64,000 bases of DNA. It comes from Hyphomicrobiales bacterium (lineage in GTDB: Bacteria > Pseudomonadota > Alphaproteobacteria > Rhizobiales > Rhizobiaceae). The DNA is taken from the NCBI GenBank assembly GCA_900471525.1, contig UCEZ01000013.1:277373-341372 (forward strand), written 5' to 3'. A program made the translations under genes and the position numbers. The notes below the pieces were generated by a model, which saw only the letters and a list, made by a program, of their open reading frames with translations, was not told the DNA's origin and made no database searches. The first letter of the stretch is position 1; every line of letters begins with the position of its first letter. Below, piece by piece: positions 1 to 11,176 of the stretch.

Positions 1-423
1 CTGAAGCGCGTGCAGCCGGTGTCTCTGGAGCAGCATCTCTGGTCCATCGTCTACGAGCATGTCCAGCCCGTGATCGACAGGATCGTCTTCCTGTCCGGCA
101 CATCGGAGCGCCTGCACTGGAGCAATGCGTCCTTCGCCTTCCATCGCAGCTGCAGGCAAATCCGCACTCTCTGGCCCGCGGCCGAGATACCACACGCAGT
201 ATCGGCCCGGCTGCAGCACCTTGAGCGCGTGATGGCGTCCGAGCACCCGCTTTTCCACCTCACACGCAAAATCCCTGATACGCAAGGCGGGCAAGCTTTG
301 GTGCGCAGGGTCTGCTGCCTCCGGTTCAAACTGGATGGACTGAAGAAATGCGGCGCCACCTGCCCGGTCGGGCATCTGGCTTGTTCCGCACATGAAAAGG
401 CTGATATCGATGCCCGTTCCTGA
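1..423 (+). CDS. Siderophore-iron reductase, FhuF-like (3' fragment)
   Basis: The reading frame is open from the first base of the window, so the N-terminus lies outside. The C-terminus has a paired cysteine (RRVCC), ten residues, then CGATC, which resembles the CC-x10-C-x2-C iron-sulfur ligand set that ends FhuF-type ferric-siderophore reductases, although the last spacing here is three residues. FhuF proteins reduce Fe(III) in imported siderophore complexes in the cytoplasm to release iron. The next gene, an FhuC-like ATPase, overlaps its 3' end, which supports a ferric-siderophore uptake operon beginning upstream of the window. Family assignment is by motif and context; the substrate is unknown. 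Confidence 0.7.
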   Translation: MKRVQPVSLEQHLWSIVYEHVQPVIDRIVFLSGTSERLHWSNASFAFHRSCRQIRTLWPAAEIPHAVSARLQHLERVMASEHPLFHLTRKIPDTQGGQALVRRVCCLRFKLDGLKKCGATCPVGHLACSAHEKADIDARS

Positions 424-1273
424 AACCACCCACGGCGGTCGCCGTGAAAGTGCGTCCATGTCTTCTTTTCCGGATATGTCCATGTCTGCAGATACGAGCC
501 CGCCCATTCTTTCGATCAGGGACGCCAGCTTTGCAATCGACGGCAAGGTGCTGCTGCATCCCTTGCGGCTCGATCTTCTGGCGGGCCGCTCCATCGCCCT
601 GATCGGCCATAACGGCTCGGGCAAATCGACGCTGCTCAAGCTGATCGGCCGGCAGCATCCGCCGTCAACCGGCTCCATCCACTTTGAAGGACAACCCCTT
701 GAGAACTGGGGCGCCCGCGCCTTTGCGCGCCGCCTTGCCTACCTACCGCAGCGTACGCCGTACGCCCCGGGGATGTTGGCGAAGGAACTGGTGGCGCTCG
801 GCCGCTATCCCTGGCATGGCGCGCTCGGACGGTTCAGCGCGACCGACAAAGCGAAGGTGGACGAGGCGATCGACCTGACGGGCATCGCGCCGTTCGCGGA
901 TCGCATGGTCGATACGCTGTCCGGCGGTGAGCGCCAGCGCGTCTGGCTTGCCATGCTGGTGGCGCAGGATGCCACCTGCCTGCTGCTCGACGAGCCGATC
1001 TCGGCTCTCGACATCGGCCATCAGCTGGAAGTCCTGTCGCTGACGCAGGACCTCTGCCGGCAAAAGGGCATCACCATCATCACGGTTCTGCATGACGTCA
1101 ACATGGCAGCCCGCTTCTGTGACCGGATCGTCGCCCTACACTCCGGCCGTCTCATTGCTGATGGCACACCGCAGGACATCATGACGACAAATGAACTCGC
1201 CCGGATCTACGATGTGGAAATGGACATCCTGCTGCAACCCTCCAATAACCAGCTCGTTGCTCTGGCAAAATAA
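392..1273 (+). CDS. Iron-siderophore ABC transporter ATPase, FhuC/FecE type
   Basis: This is the cytoplasmic ATPase of an iron-chelate importer. Walker A (GHNGSGKS, about residues 72-79), the signature LSGGE (about 176-180), Walker B LLLDE (about 197-201) and an H-loop VLHD are all present. The first ~36 residues precede the ABC fold and overlap the upstream FhuF-like gene by 31 nt; ATGs at 458 or 479 could be the true start, since no strong ribosome binding site decides it. FhuC/FecE-type ATPases work with a periplasmic binding protein and FecCD-type permeases, which would have to lie upstream of the window because none follows. A spacer of about 370 bp ends the operon. Confidence 0.85.
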   Translation: MKRLISMPVPETTHGGRRESASMSSFPDMSMSADTSPPILSIRDASFAIDGKVLLHPLRLDLLAGRSIALIGHNGSGKSTLLKLIGRQHPPSTGSIHFEGQPLENWGARAFARRLAYLPQRTPYAPGMLAKELVALGRYPWHGALGRFSATDKAKVDEAIDLTGIAPFADRMVDTLSGGERQRVWLAMLVAQDATCLLLDEPISALDIGHQLEVLSLTQDLCRQKGITIITVLHDVNMAARFCDRIVALHSGRLIADGTPQDIMTTNELARIYDVEMDILLQPSNNQLVALAK

Positions 1274-1644
1274 AGGTGCGGCACAACGCTTGCCGCGGCA
1301 TCGGCGCGACAAGCCGCAGCGCGTCGCATAAAGCGACACTCCCGCGGTGCGATTTTGATTGTGCCGATGCTTTCCGTGAAACGGTCATCACGTTCACGAA
1401 CCCGCTGTGACTTGCGCCCTATAGCGACAACCGATCGACCTGCGCGTCCCTTCTTCGGCACCCTTCCGTTTCCCTTATGCGGTGAATGGCCGTCTCTCGC
1501 TATTTGTCGGCGGGTTGGCGAGATCGGGCATCCACGTCCTCTGATATCACTGCGATCGCAGCAAGGGGTTGAAATGCCATGCGCTTCATGGCCGCGCGCC
1601 CTGCGTAAGCGCTCCACATCACCAGCACGGGAAGATGCGTCAAC
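1274..1644. other. Intergenic region before the flavin monooxygenase gene
   Basis: About 370 bp with no convincing gene on either strand; the open frames here are short or antisense to neighbours. An imperfectly spaced inverted repeat, CGTGAA (1375-1380) and TTCACG (1393-1398), separated by 12 bp, could be a regulator site for the downstream gene. I see no clear terminator after the ATPase gene. Confidence 0.35.
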
Positions 1645-3120
1645 ATGCATGAAAATTACGATGTCATTATTGTTGGCGGAGGTCCGGTCGGTCTGTGGCT
1701 TTCCTGCGAGTTGCGCTTGGCGGGGCTCGATGTCGTGGTACTCGAACGACGCACCCAACGGATAAATCAGTCCAGGGCGCTGACGATTCACGGTCGTACG
1801 CTGGAAATCCTGTCTCTACGGGGTATCGAAGACCGCTTTCTGGCAGTGGGAAAGCCGGTCATGGCGGGGCACTATGCCGTTCTGGAAACGAGGCTGGATT
1901 TCAACATCTTCGACAGCCGGTTCCCCTATACCCTCTTCATTCCCCAGGAAACTACGGAAGCGCTGATCGAGGATTTCGCGCTGGAACTCGGCGTCGAAAT
2001 CGTGCGCGGCGCAACCGTCGAACGCCTGACACAGGAAGAAGATGGTGTGAGTGTGCATGGAAGGACCACCGAACCATTTGCCTTCAGGGGACGTTATGTC
2101 ATCGGATCGGATGGCGCGCGCAGCGTCGTCCGCAGCGAGGCCGGTATCGATTTCGTGGGCCACCCCGCGACTGGTATCTGGTTCATGGGCGACGTCGTGC
2201 TAGGCTCACCGCCGGAAGCGGGGTTGCTTTCCGCTTTCAACGAGAATGGCTGCATCCTGATGGCGCCGCTCGGCGACGGAGTTCACCACCGGATCGTCAT
2301 CAACGAGGCGAACGACCGGGGCATGACGCGCGACGATCCGGTAACGCTGGAAGAATTGCGCACCGCGACGAAGGTAATCGCCGGATCGGATTTCGGTGCG
2401 CACCAACCTTTGTGGCTGACCCGCTTCGATAATGAAACGAGGCTCGCATCGCAATATCGCAAGGACCGAGTGTTCCTTGCCGGCGATGCCGCGCATATCC
2501 ACCTGCCGGCGGGCGGACAAGGCATGAATGTCGGCATTCAAGATGCAATGAATCTCGGCTGGAAGCTTGCCGCGGTCATCAAGGGCGAGGCTCCTGAAGA
2601 GCTGCTTGATACCTATGAAGCCGAAAGGCGGCCGGTGGGCGTCTACCTCCATGACACGACCATGGCGCAGACCTGCCTCATTACCGCCTTTTCACCGCAT
2701 GGGCGCGCATTGCGCGGCGTGTTCAACGATATGCTTCGCGTTCCCGCCTTCAACGCCTATTTTGCAAACCAGGTGTCCGGCTTTGGCGTGCGCTACCCGG
2801 AAGCGCTGCCTGGCTTCGGCATCCCCGCGTCGCCGCTGGTTGGAAATCGTATCCGGGACATTCACCTTGAGCTTGCCGGCGGAACCCGCACCACCCTGTT
2901 TGACCTGCTTGCGAAAGGAAAATGGCTCGATCTCACGATCAACGGCAGCGCTGCGGTTTCCCGGCCGAATTGGCTGCTGCCGGCCTCCGTCATCGTCGCC
3001 AGCGGGACCCCTCTTGAACACCCGGATACCCTAGCCGGAATTGGCGCCCTGCTCGTGCGGCCGGATGGATACGTCGCCCAGACCGCGCGACCCCGGCAGC
3101 CTGAGAAATGGAGGTTATGA
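1645..3120 (+). CDS. FAD-dependent aromatic-ring monooxygenase (PheA/TfdB family)
   Basis: A class A flavoprotein monooxygenase that would hydroxylate an aromatic or polyketide-like substrate using NAD(P)H and O2. The Rossmann motif GGGPVG is at 11-16, the DG motif GSDGARS at 154-160, and the FAD ribityl-binding GD motif LAGDAAH followed by P-x-G-G-Q-G at about 278-292. The length (491 aa) fits single-component PheA/TfdB and rifampicin-monooxygenase relatives. The start ATG at 1645 places the GGGPVG motif at the usual distance from the N-terminus. Its stop overlaps the start of a RidA gene, so the two are translationally coupled; RidA proteins often remove reactive intermediates or assist ring-opening steps. 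The substrate cannot be read from the sequence. Confidence 0.85.
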   Translation: MHENYDVIIVGGGPVGLWLSCELRLAGLDVVVLERRTQRINQSRALTIHGRTLEILSLRGIEDRFLAVGKPVMAGHYAVLETRLDFNIFDSRFPYTLFIPQETTEALIEDFALELGVEIVRGATVERLTQEEDGVSVHGRTTEPFAFRGRYVIGSDGARSVVRSEAGIDFVGHPATGIWFMGDVVLGSPPEAGLLSAFNENGCILMAPLGDGVHHRIVINEANDRGMTRDDPVTLEELRTATKVIAGSDFGAHQPLWLTRFDNETRLASQYRKDRVFLAGDAAHIHLPAGGQGMNVGIQDAMNLGWKLAAVIKGEAPEELLDTYEAERRPVGVYLHDTTMAQTCLITAFSPHGRALRGVFNDMLRVPAFNAYFANQVSGFGVRYPEALPGFGIPASPLVGNRIRDIHLELAGGTRTTLFDLLAKGKWLDLTINGSAAVSRPNWLLPASVIVASGTPLEHPDTLAGIGALLVRPDGYVAQTARPRQPEKWRL

Positions 3121-3551
3121 TGAATCTCAATCCGCCGACCCTGGCGCCACCGATCATGTCTGTTTATTCGCAGATCTCGATTGCACCGGCCGGACCGCTG
3201 GCCTTTATCGCCGGTCAGGTGGCGATCGACCGCGACGGGCAACTGATCGGCAAGAACGACCACCGCCTGCAATCGGTACAATGCTTCCGTAACATCGCAG
3301 CTGCATTGGAGGCCCTCGATGCGCAACCGCACCAGTTGGTACGCATGACCATCAATGTCGTTCATCACCGCGACGAGCTGGCCAGCACAATCTTCGAGGC
3401 CGGGCGAGAGGTGTTCCAGGATCAATGGCCCATCTGCGCGAGCATTTTTCTTGGTGTTCAAGCGCTCGGCCATTCTGACTGGCTTGTCGAGGTTGACGGG
3501 ATCGTTTCGCTTCCGGAATTTCGGCCAGAAGATTGCAGGGCAGGCGACTAG
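3117..3551 (+). CDS. RidA family (YjgF/YER057c/UK114) protein
   Basis: A small cytosolic RidA-fold protein of 144 aa. Family members hydrolyse enamine/imine intermediates, and several catabolic homologues act as deaminases or ring-opening hydrolases in aromatic pathways. The sequence shows the usual pattern with the beta-strand LAFIAGQVAID near the N-terminus and a C-terminal W-L-V-E-V-D-G segment. The start at 3117 (ATGATG) follows a good GGAGGT site at 3110-3115 and overlaps the stop of the monooxygenase gene. The coupling suggests it processes the product of that monooxygenase, but this is inference. Confidence 0.85.
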   Translation: MMNLNPPTLAPPIMSVYSQISIAPAGPLAFIAGQVAIDRDGQLIGKNDHRLQSVQCFRNIAAALEALDAQPHQLVRMTINVVHHRDELASTIFEAGREVFQDQWPICASIFLGVQALGHSDWLVEVDGIVSLPEFRPEDCRAGD

Positions 3552-3637
3552 CGCGCGCCTTGTCGATCAATCGGGAGGGGCTCATCAATGCCTTCTGCAG
3601 GCCTGAATGTCTTCAGGACACCTTCCAACCATGGTGC

Positions 3638-4828
3638 TCACTCATCAGCCGGGTGCCCTGCTTCGGGGTAAACCACATGCGTGAACCCGGGAATAACGAC
3701 GGCTGACGGATCGAGCGCCTTGTCGCAAAGCTCGTCTATGACGAATTCGGAAACCGAGTTCGACAGGAGCTGGCGCGGATCTTCCATGACCAGCCGCAGG
3801 CGGGTAATCGCCGTCAGGCGGTCGTCGGGATGTTTCAGCCGCGGCATCTCGCTCAGTGTTCTGGTTTCGCTGGTGATGATCGGGGTAGCTGAAATATCCG
3901 GGACGAAGGCCGGAAAACCATCGAACATCTTTGCACCGAGCTCGGCCGTTACCCGCGTCTTGCACCAGAGCCCGCGATAGGTCCGCTCCAGTTCGGTGAG
4001 ATCGGCCCCGTCCTTCAGCATGTCGAGATTGAGCCCCGGTGCGTGCGGAGCGATCAGCAGGCGTTCCGGCTGCAAGGTCTTGCCGGAGGCGCGCCAGAGC
4101 ATATGGCAGGTGCTGTTGGTCGCCCAGGTCAGCCCCGCTGTCGGCCGGCCAGAGCTACCGCAAATCATTGCCATCAGCCGCTGCCAGTCGAGATCGAGAC
4201 CTTTCAGCCAGGTCAGGATCCGGTGGGCGATATCGAGGAAAGTGAGCGCGAAAGTCGCGACCATCACGTCGTTGAATGGGACCGGCACCGCGCCGCTCTC
4301 GACGGGTTCGAGGATATCGTCGCGCAGGCGGGAAAAGGTAAGACGGGACGGGTCGGCGAGACCTGCGGCAAGATAATCCTCCGTCACCCGACAGGCATAA
4401 TCTACAACGTCGACGACCTTCTGCTCTAGCCCCCTCCAGGCCGCGACACGCACCTCGTTCCTCCAGTAGTCGAGCGTGTTGATACCGCGCACTTGCCGAG
4501 ACTGGGCGATGAAGCGCTCAGCCCAGCCGCGCCAGTCATCAAGCCCTGTTTCCTGCATTTCCACCAGCCAGGCCATGGCAGTGCCGAGATGGGAAACGGC
4601 GGTTAGCTCCTTGAAACCGCGCGTGCTGTGACGGAAGCTTTCGACCACCGGCGGTCGGCCGCCGCCGGGAAAAAGCACGAGATCGGAACCGGTCGAGATC
4701 AGCAGCGGATCATCTGCCGTTGCCTCGCCCTTGCGGATTGCAAGCTCGGCTGCAACGCTGCGCGGGCCGGTATAGAGATCGTAGAGCGCGACGAAATCGG
4801 AATGCGGTTTGTAGGTCATATTGGACAT
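3638..4828 (-). CDS. Uncharacterised protein linked to the EPTP-propeller gene
   Basis: About 396 aa, probably starting at ATG 4828 or 4819; a TTG at 4846 would extend it slightly. I do not recognise a catalytic motif with certainty. Conserved-looking stretches include an N-terminal ALYDLYTG, a glycine-rich FPGGGRPP segment at about residues 53-60, SFRHSTRGF soon after, and a central CGSSGRPTAGL. These recall DUF5624-type proteins, but I hold that name weakly. There is no signal peptide or membrane segment. It lies 18 nt downstream of the beta-propeller gene on the same strand, so the two form an operon and probably act together. Confidence 0.6.
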   Translation of the reverse strand: MSNMTYKPHSDFVALYDLYTGPRSVAAELAIRKGEATADDPLLISTGSDLVLFPGGGRPPVVESFRHSTRGFKELTAVSHLGTAMAWLVEMQETGLDDWRGWAERFIAQSRQVRGINTLDYWRNEVRVAAWRGLEQKVVDVVDYACRVTEDYLAAGLADPSRLTFSRLRDDILEPVESGAVPVPFNDVMVATFALTFLDIAHRILTWLKGLDLDWQRLMAMICGSSGRPTAGLTWATNSTCHMLWRASGKTLQPERLLIAPHAPGLNLDMLKDGADLTELERTYRGLWCKTRVTAELGAKMFDGFPAFVPDISATPIITSETRTLSEMPRLKHPDDRLTAITRLRLVMEDPRQLLSNSVSEFVIDELCDKALDPSAVVIPGFTHVVYPEAGHPADE

Positions 4829-4846
4829 CCTGATGTCGATAGGCAA

Positions 4847-5992
4847 TCAGCCGAGAAATTCGTAGACGGCGCTATCCTGGCGGAACCGCACCTCCGGTGT
4901 CAGGCTGTTCGTCACCACCAGATAGGTCGCCTCTCCTGCACGGAAGAAACGGGCATCCGTCGCGCCGAATGTCTCGAAACTTTCGATACGCTCCCATGCT
5001 GAGCCGGACCATTTATAGATATGGGACAACAGGTCCGTTTTCGGTGCCTTTGGTGAGCCCTCGATGAAATTGACCTGTACCAGATAGTACGCGTCACCGA
5101 TCTCGATCGAGGCAAATTCACGTCCGCCGGGACCGCTCAGCGTCTGCACCAGTGCGAAACGCTGACCGTTCCATTCATAGATTTCCGTATCATCGGCGAT
5201 GGCAGCCAAGGCGATCTGGAGGCGTCCGTCGGGCCGCAGCACTTCAAAGGCGCGCCCCGTCTTGCCCTTGAAGCGCTGGAACGGCTGGAAGGCATCATCC
5301 TTCCATTCGAAGATGAGCGATTTTCCGGTGTGATCGGCATAGGCGAGGAACGCGCGATCCCCGGCTTCAATCTTCGTCCAATTGTACCCCCAGGGACCAT
5401 CGATCATCTGGAATGGCTGGAAGCGCTCGCCGTCCCATTCGAGGATCATCGACTGGCGCGGGTTGCGCGCCTCGAGCCCCTCAACGGTAACGCCGACGGC
5501 AAAACCCAGAAAATGGCGTCCGCCGAAGGAGAAATATTTCCATTGCTTGGCGAGGAAACCGGGCACGCTCTGGAACGGCACCCAGGCCGTACCGTCGAAG
5601 CGGAAGAGCACCGAATCCACGTTCGGCTCATAAGGACCGTTGCCCATCCTGCCGCTTGCCGTTGCGAGAAAGGCAGTGTCGCCGATCATGAAGAATTCGG
5701 CATCCTCGCCGCCCGGCACCGGCAGCCGCTCATACGGCGCAAAGGCCGCACCGTCCCAGCGAAAAATCAGCAGGTTCGTGTCGCTGTCACCGCCGTTCAT
5801 GGCGGGCGGCGCATCCGGCAGATCATAGGCGAGCTGCGGCACCGCGAGGAAGGTTTCGCCGGAAAGCGCGAAGATTTCCGCCGCGCGTGCGCCGGAGGTC
5901 GGCAGCGTAGCGATCTGCCGCAAGAGGCTTTTTTCAACCGGCTGCGTTCCTTCCCGAAAGCGCGCCCGGCCGTCTCCAATCTGATCTGGCAT
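4847..5992 (-). CDS. EPTP-repeat beta-propeller protein
   Basis: This 381-aa protein is built of about seven repeats that each end in an aromatic-[DN]-G pattern followed by an aromatic-P-[YF]-[EQ] turn, for example FRWDGAAFAPYERL, FRFDGTAWVPFQSV, LEWDGERFQPFQMI and YEWNGQRFALVQTL. That is the epitempin (EPTP/EAR) repeat, which folds into a seven-bladed propeller and is best known from LGI1-type animal proteins. It has no enzyme motif and no evident signal peptide, so a binding or scaffolding role is likely. The start at 5992 is chosen because GGAGGG lies just upstream; a longer in-frame extension to 6103 lacks such a site. It is the first gene of a two-gene operon with the uncharacterised gene at 3638-4828. 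Confidence 0.8.
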   Translation of the reverse strand: MPDQIGDGRARFREGTQPVEKSLLRQIATLPTSGARAAEIFALSGETFLAVPQLAYDLPDAPPAMNGGDSDTNLLIFRWDGAAFAPYERLPVPGGEDAEFFMIGDTAFLATASGRMGNGPYEPNVDSVLFRFDGTAWVPFQSVPGFLAKQWKYFSFGGRHFLGFAVGVTVEGLEARNPRQSMILEWDGERFQPFQMIDGPWGYNWTKIEAGDRAFLAYADHTGKSLIFEWKDDAFQPFQRFKGKTGRAFEVLRPDGRLQIALAAIADDTEIYEWNGQRFALVQTLSGPGGREFASIEIGDAYYLVQVNFIEGSPKAPKTDLLSHIYKWSGSAWERIESFETFGATDARFFRAGEATYLVVTNSLTPEVRFRQDSAVYEFLG

Positions 5993-6315
5993 CCCGATCC
6001 CTCCGTGTATCCTTTTAGCCGATACATTGTCGGCCTTTAGCCTTGCGTGTTCCGTGGCGTGGCGTCTCCCACACCCACGGCGCACGCGTGCCCGAGAGAT
6101 CAATGCCTCAGCCGCACGTTTGGTGCCAATTTAAATTGCGGCACCTTTGTTTCGAAAAATAAATCACCGGCTCTGAGTCGGGTCCCAAAGCCATGCTGTG
6201 TGATCTATTTTTTAAATCAATAAGCTCGAAATCTGAATTGGAGCTAATCACGCCGCTGATCTAACGTCCTTGATGAAAGGAAGGGCCATCTGCCTTTTCG
6301 ATCGGGAGGAAGTTC
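5993..6315. promoter_or_regulatory. Divergent promoter region, EPTP operon / aldolase operon
   Basis: About 320 bp between two divergent operons, with an AT-rich stretch at 6130-6235 that probably holds the promoters. ATTGGAG at 6237-6243 matches the left arm of the ATTGG-N6-CCAAT element upstream of the LysR gene at 13771-14673, so it may be a LysR half site. No gene is visible here. Confidence 0.35.
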
Positions 6316-7134
6316 ATGCCGACACAATTGATATCCGCGACCGGGTCCTCGGTCCTTGCCCGTCTGCGGGATCGCAAGCCTTGCTATGCGCTCGGCATCC
6401 GCACTGCCCGCTCGGTGGACTTCGTCCGGATGGCAGCAACGAGCGGCTATGACACCATCTGGATCGACCTTGAACACTCCACCATCTCGCTCGACACCGT
6501 CGCCCAGATGGCGGCAACCGCGCGCGATCTCGGCATGGAGCCCTGGGCACGTGTTCCCGAAGGTGATTTCGGCGTCATTGGCCGCATCCTCGATGGCGGT
6601 GTCACCGGCCTGATCGTCCCGCAGATCGAGACGGCTGACGACGCCCGCAAGGCCGCCAGCTATTGCCGCTATCCGCCGGAGGGCGGCCGTTCGCAAAACG
6701 CATTGACCTCCGCTTTCGGCTTCCGCCGCCTGCCCGGTCGCGAACGCGTCGAGGCGGCCAATCGCGCCGTTGTCCTGCAGATACTCCTCGAAACGCAGGA
6801 AGCCATCGACAATGCCGAGGAAATCGCTGCCGTCGAGGGCGTCGACATTATCGGTCTTGGCCTCAACGACCTTTCCTCGCATCTCGGCATCCTCGGCGAC
6901 GTCCGCTCCGATACGATCACCGCGCTCTGCCGCAAGGTGATTGCGGCCGGACAGCGTCATGGCAAGCCGGTGGTCATCGGCGGCCTTGCCGGACCGGAGC
7001 ACTATGCGGAACTCGTCGGCATGGGTGCTGCCCCTTACGTCTTTGCCGCGATCGACACCGATCTCTTCGTCGACATCCTCGACCAGCGCATTTCACGGTG
7101 GCGCAACGTCACTTCCGAAAAATCCACCACGTAA
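6316..7134 (+). CDS. HpcH/HpaI-family class II aldolase
   Basis: A 272-aa pyruvate-type aldolase of the HpaI/GarL (TIM-barrel, divalent metal) family, which cleaves or forms 4-hydroxy-2-oxoacids. WIDLEHS is at 49-55, the VPQIET segment follows in the middle, and the likely metal ligands are the Glu of LLETQ and the Asp of GLNDLS. GGGAGG at 6304-6309 fixes the ATG start. It leads an operon with an LigI-type hydrolase and a peptide/nickel-class ABC importer. An aldolase plus a lactonase-like amidohydrolase is typical of the lower part of aromatic-acid or sugar-acid degradation. The actual substrate is not known. Confidence 0.88.
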   Translation: MPTQLISATGSSVLARLRDRKPCYALGIRTARSVDFVRMAATSGYDTIWIDLEHSTISLDTVAQMAATARDLGMEPWARVPEGDFGVIGRILDGGVTGLIVPQIETADDARKAASYCRYPPEGGRSQNALTSAFGFRRLPGRERVEAANRAVVLQILLETQEAIDNAEEIAAVEGVDIIGLGLNDLSSHLGILGDVRSDTITALCRKVIAAGQRHGKPVVIGGLAGPEHYAELVGMGAAPYVFAAIDTDLFVDILDQRISRWRNVTSEKSTT

Positions 7135-7151
7135 TTCAAGAGATTTGACCC

Positions 7152-8030
7152 ATGAACGCACCCCTGACCTCCGAACCGATGCTGCCGCTCGAAGGCCTCA
7201 CCCTGCCATCCTTCGAAGTGCCGGCCGGCGCGTGCGATGCGCATATGCATGTCTTCGGACCCGAGACGCGCTATCCCCGCGTACCGAACCCGCACTACAC
7301 CCTGCCCGATGGCAAGCTCGAACATTTCCAGGGTCTGATGAAGGTGCTGCATCTCGACCGCTTCGTCATCGTGCAACCGAGCTTTTACGGCACGGATAAC
7401 AGCTGCCTCGTCGATGCGCTCAAGGACGCCGGCGCTGCCGCTCGCGGTGTCATCATGGTCGAGGACGACGTAACGCAGGGCGAGCTGGAAGTCTTCCACG
7501 CCGCCGGTGCGCGCGGCATCCGGCTCGACCTCTTCAAACGCGCGGCGCTGCCGGTCGAAGAGATCAAGGCCTACATCAATCTGATGACAAAGAAGGTGGC
7601 GAGCCTTGGCTGGCACCTGCAGTTCTACGCGCCGGGTTATGTGGTCCGCGATCTCGTCGATTTCCTTGGCAGTGTCGAGGTTCCCTATGTCGTCGATCAC
7701 ATGGGCTACATGATGGAAGAGGACGGACTGACCGAGAAGGATTTTACAAGGCTCCTGTCGCTGATGAACGAGAGCAACTGCTATCTCAAGCTCAGCGGAC
7801 CCTATCGGGTTGCCAAGAACAAGGGTTACGAGGCCGTCGCCCATGTGGCAAGGGCGATCGTCGAGACGAACCCGCGACGCGCCATCTGGGGCTCGGACTG
7901 GCCGCATATTCCGAAATCCGGCCGCGACACCGGCGAACTTCTCAATCTTCTCGTCGATTGGGCGCCGAACCCTGCCGACCGGAAGCGGATTCTCGTCGAT
8001 AACCCGCTGGATCTGTTCGACTTCGGTTGA
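7152..8030 (+). CDS. Amidohydrolase-family lactonase (LigI / COG3618 type)
   Basis: A TIM-barrel amidohydrolase-superfamily protein of 292 aa. It has the metal-site HxH in CDAHMHVFGP near residue 30, a VDHMGYM segment, and the C-terminal GSDWPH with the catalytic aspartate. This pattern matches 2-pyrone-4,6-dicarboxylate hydrolase (LigI) and related lactonases that open lactones in aromatic or sugar-acid pathways. The gene follows the HpaI aldolase by 17 nt. In the LigI pathway the next steps end in an aldolase, so the pair is consistent with a protocatechuate/gallate-like or sugar-lactone route; this is inferred from family behaviour only. Confidence 0.82.
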   Translation: MNAPLTSEPMLPLEGLTLPSFEVPAGACDAHMHVFGPETRYPRVPNPHYTLPDGKLEHFQGLMKVLHLDRFVIVQPSFYGTDNSCLVDALKDAGAAARGVIMVEDDVTQGELEVFHAAGARGIRLDLFKRAALPVEEIKAYINLMTKKVASLGWHLQFYAPGYVVRDLVDFLGSVEVPYVVDHMGYMMEEDGLTEKDFTRLLSLMNESNCYLKLSGPYRVAKNKGYEAVAHVARAIVETNPRRAIWGSDWPHIPKSGRDTGELLNLLVDWAPNPADRKRILVDNPLDLFDFG

Positions 8031-8191
8031 AGCGACGGACGCATCTCCGGAAAATGGGAGTGATCCGGAAGAATGCGCACTTTGAAAAGTCTTGCCGCCA
8101 TGCCTCAAGGCCGGCGGCAAGATCCGGACGGTGATGGGAGTGCACCCGCATGTATAGTGAGCGGTCTGGAATGATGGAAATGGGAGAGGTC

Positions 8192-10218
<2,027 letters not shown>

Positions 10219-10222
<4 letters not shown>

Positions 10223-11172
10223 TCCGCTATCTCCGAAACCGCCTGTTATTGGCAATTCCGACGCTGCTGGGTGTGGCAACGCTGATCTTCTTCATGCTGA
10301 ACGTGCTGCCCGGCGATACCGTCGAAACCATGCTGCGCGCCGAAGGCGGCAATCCTTCCGTCGAACTGGTCGCGGCCGAACGCGCCCGTCTTGGCCTCGA
10401 TCGTCCGCTTATCGTCCAGTACGGCGATTTCCTGGCGGGCCTTGCCACGCTTGATCTTGGCCAATCGCACTGGACGGGCAAACCGGTGATCGAGGAGGTG
10501 ATGCTGCGCCTGCCCATCACCCTCCAAGTCGCGGTGCTCAGCATGATCGTCGCGATCGCCGTCGCCGTGCCGCTTGGCACCATCGCCGGGCTCTACCAGG
10601 GGAGCGCCATCGACTACGCCATCCGCATCTTTGCCATCGGCGGCATCGCCCTGCCCTCCTTCTGGTTCGGGATGATCATCGCCCTTGTCATGCTCTGGTC
10701 GTTCAACTGGCTGCCACCGCTCGGCTCGCCATCTCTCATGACGGACCCAATGCGGCTTCTGCAGCAACTCATCCTACCGGCGATTGCCGTCGGCTACCGC
10801 TATTCGGCAATCCTGATCCGGATGATGCGCTCGTCAGTGATCGATGCCCTGCACGAGGACTACGTCCGCACCGCCCGCGCCAAGGGCCTGCGCGTGGCGC
10901 GGATCGTCTGGCGGCATGTGGTACCCAATTCGCTGCTGCCGACCATCACCATGATCGGCCTCGAATTCGCATTGCTGATCGGCAGCCTCGTCGTCATCGA
11001 ACAGGTCTTCAGCCTGAACGGCATCGGCCGTCTGTTCATCGAAGCGGTATCCCGCAGCGACTTCATCGTCATCCAGGGCATTGTCATCGTGCTGACCGTC
11101 ATCTTCATCACCGTCAACCTGCTGGTCGACCTCGCCTATGCGGCGATCGACCCGAGAATCGAGTTGGGCTGA
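10219..11172 (+). CDS. ABC transporter permease, DppB/OppB type
   Basis: An inner-membrane permease of 317 aa with six hydrophobic segments, starting with a signal-anchor (LLLAIPTLLGVATLIFFMLNVLPG). The coupling-loop EAA motif appears as DYVRTARAKGL, followed by the conserved V-x-R-H-V-V-P-N-S-L-L-P segment characteristic of DppB. The ATG at 10219 overlaps the stop of the double ATPase gene. It would pair with the DppC-type permease immediately downstream. Confidence 0.93.
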
Positions 11173-11176
11173 GACC

